Below, piece by piece: positions 59,222-64,000 of a stretch of DNA of 64,000 nt (position 1 is its first letter; every line of letters begins with the position of its first letter). The stretch spans positions 1 to 64,000 of the forward strand of contig CAJNOP010000281.1 in NCBI GenBank assembly GCA_905250075.1, in the 5' to 3' direction. The notes below the pieces were generated by a model, which saw nothing but the letters and a program-made list of their open reading frames with translations, searched no databases and was not told where the DNA came from. A program made the translations under genes and the position numbers. This stretch comes from Rotaria sp. Silwood1. Lineage: Eukaryota; Rotifera; Eurotatoria; Philodinida; Philodinidae.

Positions 59222-61961
59222 TCTTGTAAATATTTTCTTTTCCGATGGAATAATTGAAACTATCATTGACAAGAAAATCTTACTAAGTGATAAATAATAA
59301 TATTTTCTATAGTTGGTAGAAATATGTAGGATCAAATATTTTGATTTCATCTTCAATAATTTCTTTTTGTAGTTATCCTATTCATGATCTTGATCTTTGT
59401 AATTATAGTTTCAATGGCCTTGACTTAAAGAAAAATATTCTAGAATTATATTTAAATAAATCTTTCAATACTCGATTTCTTTTGTAAGTTCGATAACAAG
59501 CACTTTTTTCGGCTATCTCACTTGAATTATGTCCTTATGAATATGATTAATAAGATAATTTACTTAAAATCATAGCCTCGGCAACTTTTCTTTTTCGTAG
59601 TTCCGATTTCGGTCATCAAGACCTAATTTAAATCGGCCACACACATCGTTCATAGTATCGTATAGTACAAAGTTTTGTTTTTCTTTTATATAATAGAATT
59701 TCTAATAATAGGCTACAACAGAATAACAAATATACTAAAATTTAATACTTTTACAATGAAATAATTCCATTGAGACCTTCATTTATGCAAAATTGAAATT
59801 AAAAAATAAAAGAAAACAACTTATTATGAAAAAGAGATTTATTACTAAGAAAAGTTTTTCTTGTAAATATACATAAAAGATTATTAACAAATAGATTTAT
59901 TATACTTCATTATAAATGTATATCGTGACAAATAAGAAAAAACAATCGAACATTGTTTTGAATAAAAATTTTTAGAATTTTGTTTTACAATAATAATAAT
60001 TTTTTCTTTTTTTTTTTTTTTTATTAATCTATTTTGATTAATATTCATAGAAAAGTTTATGAAAATTTTATTGAAATGTATAATTATTAAATATGAGAGA
60101 ATATGAATCGTAAAATTGGTCTTTTACTTCATTGTCTGTTATGTATTTATCAGTAATAATCTGATGCTTAGAACATATTTCTTTTAATTTTAGTTGATAT
60201 GAAATCAGTAATGACTAAATCTTGTATGATTTCGATGTTTATCTTATATTCTCAAAGAAAAATAATAGAAGAAATTATACTTTATTAGTTAAGAAAGTAA
60301 CAGACTGATTATTTATATAAATATTCTTCAATATTTTTGATCAAAATAAAAATAGTATGTTGTTGAATAAATTTGATTGCTAAATTCTATATAATTTATT
60401 TAATTTTGAGCTTATTAGTAATAAATTTAAGAACGAATCGTTTTTCATTCAATACTTTTTTTTTGTACAGTTTATTTACTATTTACTATTCGTTTACTTT
60501 ATGAACAGAAAAAGAAAGAATAGTAAAAACAAAAAAAATACCTATCTGATGTACTTAACTAAAAAAATTCTAATGTGTTATGATTATTTAAAGGACATAT
60601 TAAATCTAACAAAAGAAAATATGAACGATTTATCTTTAATTTCTCATAGAATTTTTGTTCTTCAATGATTAATTTCTCAATTCACTAGTTTACAATTATT
60701 TTCCAGCGATGAATTATTAATTAAACTAGACATGATTGCATAAAAAAGCCTTCTGTAGACACTCTTTGTTTTTTCTATTTAGAAGATATAAAACACAAAT
60801 TTGACATTTTGATTTGTAATAAAAAGCAGATGTTTCATAATTTCAAAATTTTCTTTCATTTATTGTCGATTACGATCAATATGTTTATTAATTTGTTCCA
60901 CTCTATAAACTTATTCGCATGAATACTTACAAAATTATAAGTAAAATCTATTGCATATTATGTGTTTTTTTTTTTCTTTGTATGCAATAGAATTTTATCG
61001 TTCCGACTAATTCTTTTTTTTTTCTTTATGATCAGTTGAAATTTCATAAGTCATTTAACAAAATATAATTTTCTTATAAATCAAACATGAATGAAGAGCT
61101 TAGAAATAAATTTTTATGTTTTCATTATTGGAAATTCGAATTATAGAACATAAAATTTGAATTCTACAATTAGAAGAAAAAAGAAAAGAAAAGAATCAAA
61201 TATTTTCTTCCATTTTCTTTTTTTCTTTGTTTTGTTAATATTGATTGTCACATAAAATGACATTATCGATTTTAATGTCTTTATATTTCGACTTCAAAAT
61301 ATCTTTTTACATCTATCAAATATATTTTATATCTAATACAAAAGAAAATACTTTTAACAGAAAAAAAAAAAAAAAGATTTTTTTGTTTTCTCATTTATTA
61401 TTATATAAAGTTTTCTCAGTTCATTATATTTACTCTACTTTCAAATGAAGACTTACAAAGAAAAAACAAAAATACTAATCTTCTATTTATTAATTGAACA
61501 AATTTCAATTAAAAAAAGAAAAAAAAAACAATGAACAAATAATATGTGTTGTCATGTTATAAGTGTACTCAATATAATAAAATCGCATTTATGCATTTTT
61601 TTTGTTTATAATTATTTCAGCATAAGTAAGTTTTAAAAATCATGCATCGGCCGTTTGTATCGATAAATACACATACTTACAGTTAAATTCACATGGATAC
61701 GACTTTCTTTCTTTTTTTTTTTTTTTTTTTTTTTGTTATAACCGAACGTAAAAAAAAAGAAAAAAGGCAAAAGAGGAGAAAGAGAAATCGAATGAGAGAA
61801 GGAGAAAAAGAAGAAAAAAAAAAGTCATCGATAAAAATATTGAACAATATTATTATCGGACGAATTCGATAGAAGCAACAAGAAAGAAACAATTAAAAAA
61901 GCTCTTGTGTCGATCATTCTTTCTTGGATTTATTTTGACATAATCATAGAATAACAATACA
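59222..61961. other. Intergenic, no gene seen
   Basis: 2.7 kb of very AT-rich DNA with poly-T and poly-A tracts (for example 60,001-60,022, 61,715-61,734). No frames with recognisable features. Confidence 0.45.
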
Positions 61962-62604
61962 ATGAATCGAGGACAGTAAGAATATCTTCAATGCTTTTTT
62001 TTTTAAATTTTTATTATCTTATTTTTATTTAGTAATCCAAGTGTTCATCCAGCTGTTGTCAAACAACAATATGATCCACATAATGTATGGGATTTTGAAA
62101 ATCAATGGCGTACAGAATTATTTTCTTGTAAACCAACGGGTCAATGTAAAAATTTATATTATTTAAAAAAAATTTTTTTTATCGAAATCTTATTATTATT
62201 TTTGTATTTTTGATCAACATAGGCTGTTTTGCTTGTTTCTGTTGCTGTTGTATGGGATGCAAATTGGCTAAACATTTAGGAGAATCAGCAATTCTTGGTT
62301 GTTGTCCATGTTCATTACCATATTTTCGTACCAAACTGCGAACAGCAAGACGTATTGAAGTTTGTAGACATTGTTACACAAAAAAAAAGAACAAAAAGAA
62401 AAAAACGTGAATATTTATTTAAATTGAATTGATTTTTAGGGTGGCTGTTGTGGTGATTTTTGTGCATCAAATTGTTGCCCAGCATGTACAGCTAATCAAA
62501 TGGCAAATGAACTTGAATCGCAAGGATTATGGGATCCACCAAAAACAAGAAAAACTCATCCTCGAAATGATCGTTCAAACCGTCGTAATAGTGGCGATTA
62601 TTAA
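61962..62604 (+). CDS. PLAC8-type cysteine-rich protein 1, 142 aa
   Basis: Four exons: 61,962-61,975 (14 nt), 62,033-62,145, 62,223-62,359 and 62,440-62,604. The product opens MNRGHNPSVHPAVVKQQYDP; the PLAC8 domain begins at WRTELFSCKPTGQC and continues with the CFACFCCCCMGCKLAKHLG segment. Then come the CCPCSLPYFRTKLR helix and, after the last intron, GGCCGDFCASNCCPACTANQ followed by MANELESQGLW. This is the complete family pattern, including the paired CC-x-x-C motif and the R-x-K-x-R-x-x spacing. PLAC8/cornifelin/FCR-type proteins are small membrane-associated Cys-rich proteins linked to metal handling, cell size or differentiation in various eukaryotes. The function here is unknown. The short tail is basic (TRKTHPRNDRSNRRN). 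Confidence 0.88.
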
Positions 62605-63138
62605 TAAACTAAAACTATATTTGACACTTGAATATTTCACTTTCCTTTCTTTTTTCTTTTTACAGATATCTGTATAATCGTATACACATATGAATAAAAA
62701 AAAAAGAGAAACAAATTCAACTATGTATTCCGTTTTGTTTGCTTTTTAAGTCAACAATAAAAACTATGATCGTATTGGCTGTCATTGTAATCATTCCATT
62801 CAATTCTTTCCATAGTAACAAAAGTGGTTTTTTTTTTTTTTGTTAATAATAAATGAGACATGAGCAAAATAAAAACGATAGTTGTTATTGTTGTATTGTA
62901 GTGCAATACTTATGATGTGTATAAGTTTGTTGTTTCTAAAAAAAATAGGTTCATTATTTGTCTTTGACAATCTTGTGTTATTTGTTTCTTTCTTTCATTT
63001 TTTAACATTTTTTTTCTTTTACTCGTGCCATTGAAGTAACGAAATGATTATATTACCTTGACAACAATTTTTACTGTATGTTCATTGATCAATTTCAAAA
63101 AGAAAAGAAAAATTATAAACGTTCATCTAGTAAAATCA
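62605..63138. other. Spacer between the two PLAC8-type genes
   Basis: About 530 bp with the 3' end of copy 1 (AATAAA at 62,692-62,697 may be a polyadenylation signal) and the promoter of copy 2. No other gene was seen. Confidence 0.45.
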
Positions 63139-63678
63139 ATGACAAGGTAAAACGATTTTTTTTTCGCTTTATTTATATTAAATTATTTATCAAATTTAAA
63201 AAAAAGTCAACCAATTGTAATTCCACCAAATAGTTTAAATGAATTTTATACATTTGATAATGGTTGGCATCAAACATTTTTTGATTCATTTAAACCATGT
63301 CCACAATGTATGTAAAATTTTTATTTTTTTCAAAATACATAAATTTTAATTGATGAAGATATTTGCTTTTTTTTTGTTTTGAAGCTGCTTTTGCTTGTTT
63401 TTGTAATCCATGTTATATAGCTAAATTAAATGATCGTGTTAATGAACATTTTCTAATTTGTTGTATTAATCCATGTTCATTAATGGTATTACGTACAAAA
63501 GTTCGAACAGCTTTTCATATTCGAGTAAATAAAACAAAAAGAAAAAAAAATATATTTAGTTTTTATTTATTTTTAGGGTAGTTTAGCAGAAGATTGTTAT
63601 TCAACATGTTGTTGTTTATATTCATGTGCTGCAATGCAAATCGAAAAAGAACTTGATCATCAAAGTATTCCTAAGTAA
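63139..63678 (+). CDS. PLAC8-type cysteine-rich protein 2, 116 aa
   Basis: Four exons: 63,139-63,146 (8 nt), 63,207-63,307, 63,385-63,524 and 63,577-63,678, with intron positions matching copy 1, so the genes are tandem duplicates. The product starts MTSQPIVIPPNSLNEFYTFD; the domain runs WHQTFFDSFKPCPQSAFACF, then CNPCYIAKLN, ICCINPCSLMVLRTKVRT and SLAEDCYSTCCCLYSCAAMQ. Several family cysteines are changed (SAFACFCNPC in place of GCFACFCCCC, and CCCLYSC in place of NCCPAC), so it is clearly diverged from copy 1. The very short first exon (ATG ACA AG) depends on the splice model; the frame is otherwise continuous. Confidence 0.8.
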
Positions 63679-64000
63679 AAATGTTCAATAGATATTTTTT
63701 ATAAAATTGTTAATAAATTTTTTTTTTTTTTGGAATCTATTATCAAAATAAAATAATGTTAAAAATAATTTACATTGAATATATACTATTTGTTAAACAT
63801 AGATATGTATATATATATACATAGACTTGATTGTATATGATCAAATGAAATAATACAAGATTACTCGACATAACTTGCCTTCGGTGATAGAAAGTTGAGG
63901 TCAATGCATGACAATCATAACAATGCTCACCATAGGCTTTAGCAAACGAGATTAATGGCTATTTTCATTGTAATGTTTTTAGAATATTTCAAAATCTTCT
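63679..64000. other. Right edge, no gene seen
   Basis: AT-rich 3' flank of the second PLAC8-type gene with a palindromic TATGTATATATATATACATA near 63,803-63,822. Nothing else was recognised. Confidence 0.4.

Overview
The window looks like nuclear DNA of a small, intron-rich invertebrate, most likely a bdelloid rotifer. The DNA is very AT-rich. Genes use the standard code and mostly have introns of about 50-80 bp with GTAAG/TTTAG-type borders. There are blocks of TGTGGG/CCCACA, the unit reported for bdelloid telomeres, and a 7-TM receptor of the type seen in rotifers. The species assignment is inference; no search was run.

Layout. 1-1,182 is a non-autonomous DNA element with long inverted ends. 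1,882-3,992 is an intact three-exon rhodopsin-like receptor. 6,868-8,292 (minus) is a decayed tandem ubiquitin-like gene. 10,717-11,385 (minus) is a DUF985/cupin_5 protein. 6-14.6 kb carries five imperfect palindromes of telomere-like sequence, the largest of them split by a 1.65 kb foldback element. 15,985-16,986 (minus) holds OST4, whose stop codon appears to be made by splicing, and a syntaxin-type SNARE. 18.2 and 24.2 kb hold two near-identical TAF10-like genes.

21.3-41.7 kb is the most distinctive part. It holds four copies (three plus, one minus) of a five- or six-exon gene for an EF-hand, Gly/Tyr-rich and Pro-rich protein that I do not recognise. The exon borders are conserved to the base. 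The three plus-strand copies also share a promoter module. They arose by segmental duplications that include flanking DNA and the TAF10-like gene. The inverted copy keeps a second, C-terminal EF-hand that the others lack.

42.4-43.5 kb is a divergent 14-3-3 gene. 48.7-58.5 kb is an immunoglobulin-superfamily membrane protein with unusually long introns (4.4, 2.1 and 0.46 kb) and a PDZ-ligand-like C-terminus. 62.0-63.7 kb is a tandem pair of PLAC8-type cysteine-rich genes. Two short hAT-type elements with perfect 8-bp target duplications lie at 31.6 and 59.0 kb. A foldback element at 23.5 kb has a decayed relative at 33.6 kb.

The genes are mostly independent housekeeping or membrane genes. Only the EF-hand/Pro-rich family forms a coherent cluster. 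No tRNA, rRNA or CRISPR array was recognised.
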